A stretch of DNA of 48,509 nt. Origin: Chlamydiota bacterium (GTDB taxonomy: Bacteria > Chlamydiota > Chlamydiia > Chlamydiales > Parachlamydiaceae). The notes beneath the pieces were generated by a model. It was not told the DNA's origin and searched no databases. It worked only from the letters and a program-made list of their open reading frames with translations. How positions within the stretch are numbered: the stretch's first letter is position 1; each line of letters begins with the position of its first letter. The position numbers and the translations under genes are program-made. Shown here piece after piece: positions 34,391-47,480 of the stretch. The DNA lies in assembly GCA_013287465.1 (NCBI GenBank), contig JABDDS010000001.1:1-48509 (forward strand), read 5' to 3'.

Positions 34391-37300
34391 ATGGCTAATT
34401 CAAAATTTCTGACCGATGCTCAACACTATCTAGAGGAAGCTAAAAATCGCTCTTTCTCAGAAGAAGAAAGAAGCCAAAATGCCATTAAACTAGCCGGGTG
34501 TATGCTCTGTGAAGCAAAAAGGATTCAGACAGCCAAGGAACGTAGTCTTCAGGGGCAACTAGCACGTATGATGCATGATCCTGTGGGTAAATCCTTTACT
34601 ACCAGCATGACAGATCAATGTTTTCGCAGTTCATACTCACCTAGAATTGCAGATCAATTGACCTATCTCATCAAAAAATTCGGCGTCCCTCATTTTCTCT
34701 CTCCAATAAAAAAAATGGGATTGGTGATATTTAAATGGCTTGGCAAACCATTTGCATTTATTTCTGTTCCATTAGTGCGAATGATGCTCCGAGGAGAAAC
34801 ATCAACTGTCATTTTGCCTGGAGAACCAAGCAAAATGTCAAGTCATATGAAAAAAAGACGCGCAGAAGGAGTACGTATCAATCTCAATCACCTTGGAGAG
34901 GCTATCCTTGGAGAAGAAGAATCACTCCACCGCCTTTCTATTTATCTCAATGATTTAGCCAACCCCGAAATCGAATACATCTCAATCAAAATATCTACCA
35001 TCTACAGTCAAATCAACCTTTTAGGAAAAGAAATGACTTTAGGCATATTGAGCGATCGCTTAAAGCAACTCTATCGCGCAGCTAAGACACATAAATACAC
35101 AAAAAAAAATGGAGAACAAGTTTCAAAATTCGTCAACCTAGACATGGAAGAATACAGAGACTTAAATCTCACAGTCGAACTGTTCCGCCTAGTCCTCGAC
35201 GATCCAGAATTTCACGACTGCTCTGCCGGAATCGTTCTACAAAGCTACATACCCGATTCATTTAATATCCAGAAAGAGTTGACTGCATGGGCAATGGCAC
35301 GTGTTGCCAAAGGAGGGGCTCCAATAAAAATCCGAATCGTAAAAGGGGCTAACTTAGCCATGGAACAGGTTGAAGCTTCAATGAGGGGCTGGGAACAGGC
35401 TCCTTATGCAATTAAAAGCGATGTTGATGCAAATTTTAAACGCATGCTCCTCTATGGATGCCAGCCTCAGCATGCTCAAGCTGTTAATTTGGGAATCGCC
35501 AGCCACAACCTATTCGATGTCGCCTATACACTCTTACTTCGCGCAGAAAAAAAATTAGAAAAATTCGTCTGCTTTGAAATGCTTGAAGGAATGGCTGATC
35601 ATATCCGAAGGACTGTTCAACAACTCTCGGGAGATATGCTCCTTTACTGCCCCACAGCAACTCAAGAGGAATTCCAAAACGCAGTAGCCTACCTTGTACG
35701 ACGTCTAGATGAAAACACTGCGCCAGAAAATTTCCTAAGACATGCTTTCGATATGGTCCCTGGAAGCAAAGATTGGCAATCTCAGGCGGCTCTTTTCTCC
35801 AAAGCCTGCAGCAATATCAATGATGTAAGTGACTCCCCACGCCGCAAGCAAAACCGCTTGCTACCTCCAAAAAAAGAAACCAATGCCTCCTTTAAAAATG
35901 AGGCCGATACCGACTGGACACTCCCTGCAAACCTTCAATGGGCTGAAAACATCATCATCAACGAAAAATCCCACACCTATCCCGAAACGATCCCTCTAGT
36001 TCTTGGCAGTTGTGTGATCTCTGATACCACTCAATATGGAACGGGAGAAGACCCCTCCTACCCTGGGAAAAAGCTCTACAAATATGCATTAGCAGGGGAA
36101 CCTGAACTCGAAATAGCAATGCAGACAGCTTTAATCGGATTTAAACAGTGGTCAGAAATACCTCTACGCTCCCGTTTATCATTGTTCGATGAAGCAGCCC
36201 ACCTCATGCGCTTCCACCGAGGAGACCTCATCGGCGCTATGATTGCCGACACAGGAAAAACAATTCCAGAAGGGGATGTCGAAGTTTCAGAAGCGATTGA
36301 TTTTATCGATTATTACAAACATAATATCCAGGAATGGATAGATACCAAAGGCATTGAATGCAAACCCAAAGGAGTCGTTCTCGTTGCTCCTCCATGGAAC
36401 TTCCCTTGTTCAATCCCGACAGGTGGTATCATGGCTGCTCTAGCCGCGGGCAATGCAGTCATCTTTAAACCAGCTCCAGAGTCTATACTCGTTGGATGGC
36501 GCCTTGTCAACATTCTCTGGCAAGCAGGCATCAGCAAAGAAGCACTTCAATTTTTCTGCTGCCCCGATGAGCCTATAGGAAATAAATTGATCCAAGACAA
36601 CCGCATCAACGCCGTCATTCTAACAGGAGCTACAAGCACTGCTAAACATCTGCGTAAATTGCGTCCAGCCCTCCACCTACTGGCAGAAACAGGGGGAAAA
36701 AACGCCCTCATCGTCACCAGAATGGCAGATCGCGATCTAGCTGTTAAAGATTTAGTGCAATCAGCTTTCGGCCACGCAGGACAAAAATGCAGCGCCTGTA
36801 GCTTGGCTATTGTTGAAAAAGAGGTCTACGACGACCCACAATTTCGCAAACAACTACGCGATGCGGCCGCCAGCTTAATGGTAGGATCTCCATGGGACCC
36901 CTCCAGCAAAGTCAACCCCCTGGTCCGGGTGCCAAATGCCGACCTTCTACGCGCTCTCACACAACTCGACAAAGGGGAAGAGTGGTTACTCAAACCTCAA
37001 CCACATCCAACAAACCCCAACCTCTGGTCACCAGGGATTAAATTAGGGGTCAAAATAGGAAGCTTCACCCAACGGACAGAACTTTTTGGACCTGTATTGG
37101 GAATCATGTGTGCAAAAGACCTCGAAGAAGCGATTTCAATGGCCAATGCTACCTCCTACGGGCTTACAGCAGGCATTCACACTCTTGATGAAAGAGAGCA
37201 AAATATCTGGATCTCAAAAATAATTGCAGGTAACTGCTACATTAACCGGGGAATCACAGGAGCAGTGGTCCTTAGACAACCCTTTGGAGGCTGTAAAGAG

Positions 37301-37978
37301 AGCTGCATGGGTGGCGGAGCAAAAGCTGGAGGTCCCAATTACCTGCTACAATTGATGGATGTCAAAGACACAGGCCTCCCCAACGAACGGGAACCATTAA
37401 GCGATCACGTCGATTCCTTCCACCGATTGGTCGTGCAGCAAGATTGGACAGAAGCCGATCTTGAACGTTGGACGGTAAGCCTTGGTAACTATGCCTTTTA
37501 CTACAAACACTACTTTTCAAAACGACATGACCCTAGTATGGTCTTAGGGCAACATAATTTCCTCTATTATGTCCCTCAATTTCCACAAGTGATCCGCATC
37601 CAAGATCACGATAGTCCAATCGATGCTCTCAGGGCAATAGCTGCTGCTCTAACCTGCTCAGCGCCATTTGAAATCAGCATTTCCAAAAAGAAACGTTCCA
37701 TCATCCCCAATGGATCGTGGAATGAACAAGAACAAAAAATCAATATCATAGAAGAAAATGATGAAGAGCTAATCAAACGCCTTCATTCGGAATCTATCAA
37801 ATACATGCGTTTTTTATCGCCACCTAGCGCCAGTGTCGAACAAGCCTTAGCAGACGTTTCCTGCCACACCAATAGAGCCCCCGTTCAATCAAATGGACGT
37901 CTAGAGTTGTTGAACAATCTCAGGGAAGTAAGCCTAAGCATCGACTACCATCGCTACGGCTACCTAGGAACAGACTAA
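34391..37978 (+). CDS. putA: Bifunctional proline dehydrogenase / P5C dehydrogenase
   Basis: 1195 residues. The N-terminal half is the FAD-binding proline dehydrogenase barrel (about 130-470; RIVKGANLAMEQ, QPQHAQAVNLGIASHN, FEMLEGMADHIRR). The central half is the aldehyde dehydrogenase domain (about 540-1010). It has the NAD segment VAPPWNFPCSIPTGG, the general base in LAETGGKNALIV (near 766) and the catalytic cysteine in GHAGQKCSACS (near 799). Proline is oxidised to glutamate in two coupled steps. The N-terminal ribbon-helix-helix repressor domain of some PutA proteins is absent. A C-terminal extension of about 180 residues follows the ALDH domain. GGGAG precedes the ATG. Confidence 0.95.
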   Translation: MANSKFLTDAQHYLEEAKNRSFSEEERSQNAIKLAGCMLCEAKRIQTAKERSLQGQLARMMHDPVGKSFTTSMTDQCFRSSYSPRIADQLTYLIKKFGVPHFLSPIKKMGLVIFKWLGKPFAFISVPLVRMMLRGETSTVILPGEPSKMSSHMKKRRAEGVRINLNHLGEAILGEEESLHRLSIYLNDLANPEIEYISIKISTIYSQINLLGKEMTLGILSDRLKQLYRAAKTHKYTKKNGEQVSKFVNLDMEEYRDLNLTVELFRLVLDDPEFHDCSAGIVLQSYIPDSFNIQKELTAWAMARVAKGGAPIKIRIVKGANLAMEQVEASMRGWEQAPYAIKSDVDANFKRMLLYGCQPQHAQAVNLGIASHNLFDVAYTLLLRAEKKLEKFVCFEMLEGMADHIRRTVQQLSGDMLLYCPTATQEEFQNAVAYLVRRLDENTAPENFLRHAFDMVPGSKDWQSQAALFSKACSNINDVSDSPRRKQNRLLPPKKETNASFKNEADTDWTLPANLQWAENIIINEKSHTYPETIPLVLGSCVISDTTQYGTGEDPSYPGKKLYKYALAGEPELEIAMQTALIGFKQWSEIPLRSRLSLFDEAAHLMRFHRGDLIGAMIADTGKTIPEGDVEVSEAIDFIDYYKHNIQEWIDTKGIECKPKGVVLVAPPWNFPCSIPTGGIMAALAAGNAVIFKPAPESILVGWRLVNILWQAGISKEALQFFCCPDEPIGNKLIQDNRINAVILTGATSTAKHLRKLRPALHLLAETGGKNALIVTRMADRDLAVKDLVQSAFGHAGQKCSACSLAIVEKEVYDDPQFRKQLRDAAASLMVGSPWDPSSKVNPLVRVPNADLLRALTQLDKGEEWLLKPQPHPTNPNLWSPGIKLGVKIGSFTQRTELFGPVLGIMCAKDLEEAISMANATSYGLTAGIHTLDEREQNIWISKIIAGNCYINRGITGAVVLRQPFGGCKESCMGGGAKAGGPNYLLQLMDVKDTGLPNEREPLSDHVDSFHRLVVQQDWTEADLERWTVSLGNYAFYYKHYFSKRHDPSMVLGQHNFLYYVPQFPQVIRIQDHDSPIDALRAIAAALTCSAPFEISISKKKRSIIPNGSWNEQEQKINIIEENDEELIKRLHSESIKYMRFLSPPSASVEQALADVSCHTNRAPVQSNGRLELLNNLREVSLSIDYHRYGYLGTD

Positions 37979-38085
37979 ATTTTACTACGCGAAGCGTTTG
38001 GAGTGCGAAAGTCCTCTTTCGCTTTGGCCTAAATAACAAAGCGAAAGGGGGCTTTCGCACTCCAAACGCTTCGCGTAGTAAAATA
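37978..38085. repeat. CTACGCGAAGCG palindrome, copy 5
   Basis: Core 37985-38078, with TTTTA/TAAAA continuing the pairing. It begins at the last base of the putA stop codon and lies between two converging genes, a position where a long hairpin could act as a bidirectional terminator. Confidence 0.8.
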
Positions 38086-38100
38086 TCCTTGGTGTCCTTA

Positions 38101-38415
38101 TTACCGAACGGAAATCCATTGTGGCTGAATATTGAGCGAGTCACGACTTTTTTTGATCCGAAGAGGATCGCGTACATTAGCCAAATCGCGTTGTAACTTC
38201 TCTTCCATAGACTTTTTTTGCGAAAGGAGAATTTCCCAATTGGCCTCAGTAAAAGCTTCTTTTTTCTCCATAAATGCTGTCAACTGCTCCGAAGAAACCC
38301 TAAGTTCTTGTAGCAGTTCTTCAGCAAGATGATTATGAATTTCAATTTGCAAAGAAAGCTTTTCTATGGCATCTTCATTTTTTTTATGATGTTTCTCTAA
38401 TTCTTGGAATAGCAT
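38101..38415 (-). CDS. Hypothetical coiled-coil protein
   Basis: 104 residues, nearly all helical with a heptad-like pattern (ELEKHHKKNEDAIEKLSLQI, then EEKLQRDLANVR). GAGGT lies five bases before the ATG. No membrane segment and no recognised family. It could be a structural or chaperone-like small protein. Confidence 0.55.
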   Translation of the reverse strand: MLFQELEKHHKKNEDAIEKLSLQIEIHNHLAEELLQELRVSSEQLTAFMEKKEAFTEANWEILLSQKKSMEEKLQRDLANVRDPLRIKKSRDSLNIQPQWISVR

Positions 38416-38459
38416 ACTTTACCTCATATGCCCCTCAATTTACAACAAAAGTATTTAAA

Positions 38460-38906
38460 ATGTCTACAGTTTATTTTGTGATAATTCCTCTCTTTAGCGC
38501 CTTTATTGGATCTTGCGTAGCTCTTGTTTGTCGAGGACAATTACGCATTCAAATGAAATCTATCATAGATTTTTCACAACACGATGATCATGAAGAAACA
38601 GAAGAAAAAATTAAACAGCTAATCGCAGAACGACTAGCTGTTGTCATCGAAACGGTGAAATCCCAAATTCCCTTAGCCAGCACATTCATCAGCCGAGAAC
38701 GAGAAGAAAAACTCAAGCTTCAGGCATGTGAAGAATTTTATAAAACCATCCCCTCAATCGCAGCATTAACTGGCAAAAGCCCCCTAGTGGTTGAATTAAC
38801 CGATAAAATATGGCGTTCCATCACCTATTCCCTCATCCTAATGGGAGGCCTCACAGGATTGGCGCTGGGTTTAATCGAAATGTCCATATTATATTTATTA
38901 AAGTAA
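38460..38906 (+). CDS. Small membrane protein, possibly DUF445-like
   Basis: 148 residues with one hydrophobic segment at each end: residues 4-25 (VIIPLFSAFIGSCVALVC) and 125-147 (LILMGGLTGLALGLIEMSIL). A charged helical middle has IKQLIAERLAVVIETVKSQI. A short helix-loop-helix between two terminal membrane segments is what DUF445 family proteins have, though they are mostly larger, so this assignment is tentative. Its 3' end overlaps the end of brnQ by nine bases. Confidence 0.55.
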   Translation: MSTVYFVIIPLFSAFIGSCVALVCRGQLRIQMKSIIDFSQHDDHEETEEKIKQLIAERLAVVIETVKSQIPLASTFISREREEKLKLQACEEFYKTIPSIAALTGKSPLVVELTDKIWRSITYSLILMGGLTGLALGLIEMSILYLLK

Positions 38907-40085
38907 ATGGCCAATAGCTGAAAAAGCAAATGTGGCAAAAACAGGTAACTTAGGCACCCTGGTTTCCCATAATTTGTGGAAAATATTAAAAATACTCAAC
39001 ACAATTAATCCCGGGCATAATATCTGCAACACAGGAGAAAGCATGTTAGCAATTCCCATAAAACCGATATTAGCAAGCATGACAGAAAAAACAAGAGTCG
39101 CGATAAGAGGCAATAATGCTCCTCCCTTTCCACCCATTAAATCTTCCCGTAAATAGTTAGCAAAAATAGAGACAAGAGGAATCGCTGTTGTCAAACAGGC
39201 CATGGCAACGGCAATACAAGCAATCAACGCACCATGAGGCCCAAGTAAGAAAAGAGCAATTGCAGAAAGACGCTCTTCAGGAAGATGAGCCGCATCGAGC
39301 AATGGAGTGTAATAGGAGGCAACAAATGTCAAGCCGATGTACATAATGGAAAGTAAAGTAGCTGCAAGAAGACTTGCTTTTAACATTTTTTTAAAGACAG
39401 TCTTTCTAGCCTGAGCGTCGTCATTGTCGGCACCTGTAGTAAAATGAGAAAGCACCAGAGGAGCAAAAATAAACGAAGCAATTAAGTCCAAAGTGTTGTA
39501 CCCAACACCAAGTCCATTATAAAAAGCTTGACCTCCAGTCAAAGACACAACTTGAGGATCTGGATGATTATAAAAGCCAATGACGAGAATCGCACATAAA
39601 CAGATAAGCAACAACGGAGTGAGCACTAATCCCAAAATATTAATAATTCTCTGCGGACGAATCGTCAATGCCAAAACAAAACAACTCGCCCCAATACTAA
39701 AAGCCAAAAGAGAAAGATCTTCTGAAAGATACGGTTTTAACGTCGCATGCGAAAGAGTAAGCAGCCGGGGAATAGATCCCACTGGACCAAGAATCATCTG
39801 AACAATAAAAATGAGAAGGAATGCAGGGCCTGTTCCAATCCGTCCAAAAAAAGCACGATAATTTCCTTGAAAAAGCATCATTGCAATCAGTCCAAGGAGA
39901 GGAAGGGAAACCCCCGTAATCAATAGTCCCAACATAGCAAAAAAATTCTGATCTCCCGAAGCCCCTCCTAATATTAAGGGCCAAATGAGATCTCCAGCAC
40001 CAAAAAACATTGAAAACAGTGCCAATCCAGCAACAAGCACGCTGCTCGATTGCTCCGATTTTTCTTGAGACAGTGATTGAGACAT
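38898..40085 (-). CDS. brnQ: BrnQ-like branched-chain amino acid:cation symporter
   Basis: 395 residues and about twelve membrane helices. The first helix region (ALFSMFFGAGDLIWPLILG) carries the FFGAGNLIFP-type signature of the LIVCS family, and later helices follow the BrnQ pattern (LATLVFSVMLANIG). It would import Leu, Val or Ile together with Na+ or H+, useful for an amino-acid-scavenging intracellular bacterium. GGAGGT lies seven bases before the ATG. A small threonine-rich leader reading frame lies upstream (40201-40296) and could control it. Confidence 0.88.
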   Translation of the reverse strand: MSQSLSQEKSEQSSSVLVAGLALFSMFFGAGDLIWPLILGGASGDQNFFAMLGLLITGVSLPLLGLIAMMLFQGNYRAFFGRIGTGPAFLLIFIVQMILGPVGSIPRLLTLSHATLKPYLSEDLSLLAFSIGASCFVLALTIRPQRIINILGLVLTPLLLICLCAILVIGFYNHPDPQVVSLTGGQAFYNGLGVGYNTLDLIASFIFAPLVLSHFTTGADNDDAQARKTVFKKMLKASLLAATLLSIMYIGLTFVASYYTPLLDAAHLPEERLSAIALFLLGPHGALIACIAVAMACLTTAIPLVSIFANYLREDLMGGKGGALLPLIATLVFSVMLANIGFMGIANMLSPVLQILCPGLIVLSIFNIFHKLWETRVPKLPVFATFAFSAIGHLL

Positions 40086-40122
40086 TTTTTTAAACCTCCA
40101 GGTATAAACACGTTTATTTGGC

Positions 40123-40320
40123 GTTTTACCCGTTGAAGTCCATCGCGATTATTTCTATTTGAAAGGAAAGTGATTGAGAATCCAAGCGGGTAAATAAGAC
40201 TTAAAGGACAACTGCCGTGCACGTACGAGCAATTGCCGTCCTAACCGTCGTTGACGTAAACGTTGTCTGCAATTGTGTTGTAGTAGCCGCACGCATGTTA
40301 TTATCCAATTTTACCCGCTC
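40123..40320 (-). promoter_or_regulatory. Candidate attenuation leader of brnQ
   Basis: Three complementary segments lie on the minus strand: GAGCGGGTAAAATT (40307-40320), ATTTACCCGCTTGG (40182-40195) and CTTCAACGGGTAAAAC (40123-40138). The middle one can pair with either outer one, ten bases each time (the second pair with one bulged base). The leader peptide lies between the first and second segments, and its stop is six bases before the middle one. No T-run is present, so control would be of translation or anti-structure, not classical intrinsic termination. Confidence 0.35.
40201..40296 (-). CDS. Threonine-rich leader peptide upstream of brnQ
   Basis: A 31-residue open frame, MRAATTTQLQTTFTSTTVRT plus a short tail ending CTAVVL. 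Eleven of the 31 residues are threonine, the rest mostly Ala, Val, Leu, Gln and Arg. The ATG is followed by Thr codons ACT ACA ACA and later mainly ACG. The architecture (short peptide loaded with one amino acid, then competing stem segments, then an amino-acid transporter) mirrors thrL/ilvL-type attenuation leaders. The Shine-Dalgarno is weak (GGATAATAAC). No such peptide is known to me in chlamydiae, so this is a candidate only. Confidence 0.35.
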   Translation of the reverse strand: MRAATTTQLQTTFTSTTVRTAIARTCTAVVL

Positions 40321-40329
40321 ACTTGAGCG

Positions 40330-40501
40330 AATGCTTGTTTGGGTTACCCTTTGATGGTAACACATACCCCTATTTTTATACAAGAAATTTAATAGACAGA
40401 AATTTAATAGACGATTAATGGGGCGGGTGCAATTAAAAGTCAGTCAATAAAATGCATAGCATGGTCCAAAAAGTATGGTCTAGATGCCCCTTGCCTTAAT
40501 G
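40330..40501. other. Spacer upstream of the brnQ leader
   Basis: Contains a small inverted repeat, GTTACC/GGTAAC (about 40343-40361), just outside CGCTCA/TGAGCG (40316-40329), and AT-rich DNA up to the next repeat. The leader promoter should lie here but I cannot pick a convincing one. No gene is visible. Confidence 0.4.
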
Positions 40502-40747
40502 CTACGCGAAGCGTTTGGAGTGCGAAAGCCCTCTTTCGCTTTGTTATTTAGGCTTGGTTCAAATGAAGGTTACACATTTTCTCTGCCCCTCTGTATGGCT
40601 CTGTGTTTCAAAAAAAAATGAAACAGAGGAACAGAGAACACAGAGAAGGACGGAAAAAAAGTGTTACCCATTTTGGATTGTTTTTGAACTATGTCGTTAT
40701 TTAAGGTAAAGCGAAAGAGGACTTTCGCACTCCAAACGCTTCGCGTA
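40502..40747. repeat. CTACGCGAAGCG palindrome, copy 6, split by an insertion
   Basis: The left half (40502-40550) and right half (40696-40747) together restore a normal copy, with the loop GTTATTTAAGGT matching copy 1 (GTGATTTAAGG). The inserted 145-base element is described separately. The right-hand flank CAACAAAAAAATGTT matches the right edge of copy 1. Confidence 0.85.
40543..40703. mobile_element. 145-bp palindromic insertion with 8-bp target duplication
   Basis: The element at 40551-40695 has partly inverted ends (GGCTTGGTTCAAATGAAGGT versus the complement of TTTTTGAACTATGTC) and a hairpin core (CTCTGTGTTTC / GAAACAGAGGAACAGAG). It is flanked by identical GTTATTTA at 40543-40550 and 40696-40703. 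That octamer is present once in the uninterrupted palindrome copies, which shows a clean insertion event and its order: the CTACGCG element was there first. Confidence 0.8.
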
Positions 40748-40767
40748 ACAACAAAAAAATGTTGAAA

Positions 40768-40817
40768 TGTATACCGAAACACACTCAAAAGTTGGCATTT
40801 GAATGTGTTTCGGTATA
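40768..40817. repeat. TATACCGAAACACA hairpin
   Basis: Arms TATACCGAAACACACTCAAA and TTTGAATGTGTTTCGGTATA pair with a single mismatch around a loop of about ten bases. It lies downstream of the MOMP-like gene (minus strand) and could act as its 3' end structure. Confidence 0.65.
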
Positions 40818-40883
40818 GTCTAAATTTCTACTTTCGCGTGTTTTATCAATTGACACTTTTAAACGTCCATTGACGCTCGTCCA

Positions 40884-41855
40884 TTATAAATCTATATTAA
40901 TCAGAAATGTCACACCATTAAATGACAAATCTCCGTAAGCCCCTATGTTATTCTGATTAAAGTACTGATGGTGCTCACCCATTATGCGAATTCCAAGAGA
41001 TCGACAGTCACAGAACATCTTTTTCCATTCCACACCAAATGTCAAATCAAAAGCAGCATTCACGTTATTTATACGGCTATGTTGTAGAGAGAGTATATCG
41101 ATATTTACTGGCGCAGAGGATGATTCGGTATCATGAAAGGAAGCATCAAGTTTTCCAAACATGCAACTACCGCCCAAAGTACCGCATAAACCAAATCCAT
41201 ATCCTAGATAATAACCTAAATTAAACCCAAAGACAGGCCCGATCCCTTTAAATTTCTGATGATCGTCAAGAACAATAGTTTTAACATAAGAAGCTGCAGG
41301 TGTGGTGAGATCTTCATAAAAGATCTCTAGATGAGAATACAGTTTCTGATTGATCTGTGCTGCACGCAACCCCAAAAATGGTTGGATAGCAAGCGAACAA
41401 TAATCGAATTCATATCTAGCAACGACATCAATTTGATCAAATTGAACCTTCCAATGTCCAAAATCAGGAGCATTACTTTTTTGATGGGCATGGCCATGAA
41501 AACATGTCCAAAATGCAGCAAGGTCAGCCGCAGTATCCATGCAATTAATACCAGCACCAACGCGATACCCAAGATCCCATCGAAAGGTAGGATCTACATC
41601 CAACTCATGAGTAACAACAAAACGGTGTCCATCAGTTGACGACGAAGTAAGGGAAGTCGTCCCAAAATTGTACTCCATGCCATCAATGTAAGGTTGCCAA
41701 TAAAGAAGGTCCCCTTCCACGAAGAAATACTCATGAGAACGAGTGGCACAGTAACACCCCTCCATTAGATTATCTAGACAACAATCCGCGGCAAATGCCC
41801 CACTACCCGCTAACGAGAGCAGTGTCACTGTAATTACATGTTGTAAATATTTCAT
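40884..41855 (-). CDS. MOMP-like outer-membrane beta-barrel protein
   Basis: 323 residues with a signal peptide (VTLLSLAGSGAFA) and eleven cysteines, several in a cluster at the mature N-terminus (DCCLDNLMEGCYC). The motifs FFVEGDLLYWQPYIDGMEY and GLCGTLGGSCMFG, alternating strands and a final aromatic/hydrophobic residue region (FLINIDL) fit the MOMP-like porins of Chlamydia relatives and the Legionella outer-membrane family. Disulfides may cross-link the envelope. AGGATTAAG precedes the ATG, 21 bases after the stop of the collagen-like gene on the same strand. It is therefore probably co-transcribed with that gene. Confidence 0.75.
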   Translation of the reverse strand: MKYLQHVITVTLLSLAGSGAFAADCCLDNLMEGCYCATRSHEYFFVEGDLLYWQPYIDGMEYNFGTTSLTSSSTDGHRFVVTHELDVDPTFRWDLGYRVGAGINCMDTAADLAAFWTCFHGHAHQKSNAPDFGHWKVQFDQIDVVARYEFDYCSLAIQPFLGLRAAQINQKLYSHLEIFYEDLTTPAASYVKTIVLDDHQKFKGIGPVFGFNLGYYLGYGFGLCGTLGGSCMFGKLDASFHDTESSSAPVNIDILSLQHSRINNVNAAFDLTFGVEWKKMFCDCRSLGIRIMGEHHQYFNQNNIGAYGDLSFNGVTFLINIDL

Positions 41856-41876
41856 TCTTAATCCTATTTAATAATG

Positions 41877-47177
<5,301 letters not shown>

Positions 47178-47480
47178 ACAACTCCAAAGAACAAATTCAA
47201 TCGTATTGAGAACCTTGTTAAAGAACCTTCATAACATTTTTCAGCTAAGTCTGACTCAAAGTAATGAAAATATAACTTTTATTCAAGATGTTTTTTTTTC
47301 GAACTTAAAAAAAAATCCTAATTCATTAAGTTAAAAAGAATTAAATACATTGTAATAAAAATTTAATTAATACATTTCACAAAGTAAATTTATTTTTTTA
47401 CTCAACCTTAGCTATTTTTTAAACACAACGAATAATAAAAACTACACCACCTCAATCATTACAAATAATTAATTTTAATA
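47178..47480. other. AT-rich spacer between collagen-like genes
   Basis: No gene visible. It holds the ribosome site (GGAG) and presumably the promoter of the first collagen-like gene at its left end, and the 3' region of the second at its right end. I see no strong hairpin and no confident promoter pair. Confidence 0.5.

Noticed and set aside
37978-38085. Inverted repeat as an IS element end
   Set aside because: There is no transposase and no target duplication at this copy. It is kept as a palindromic repeat only.
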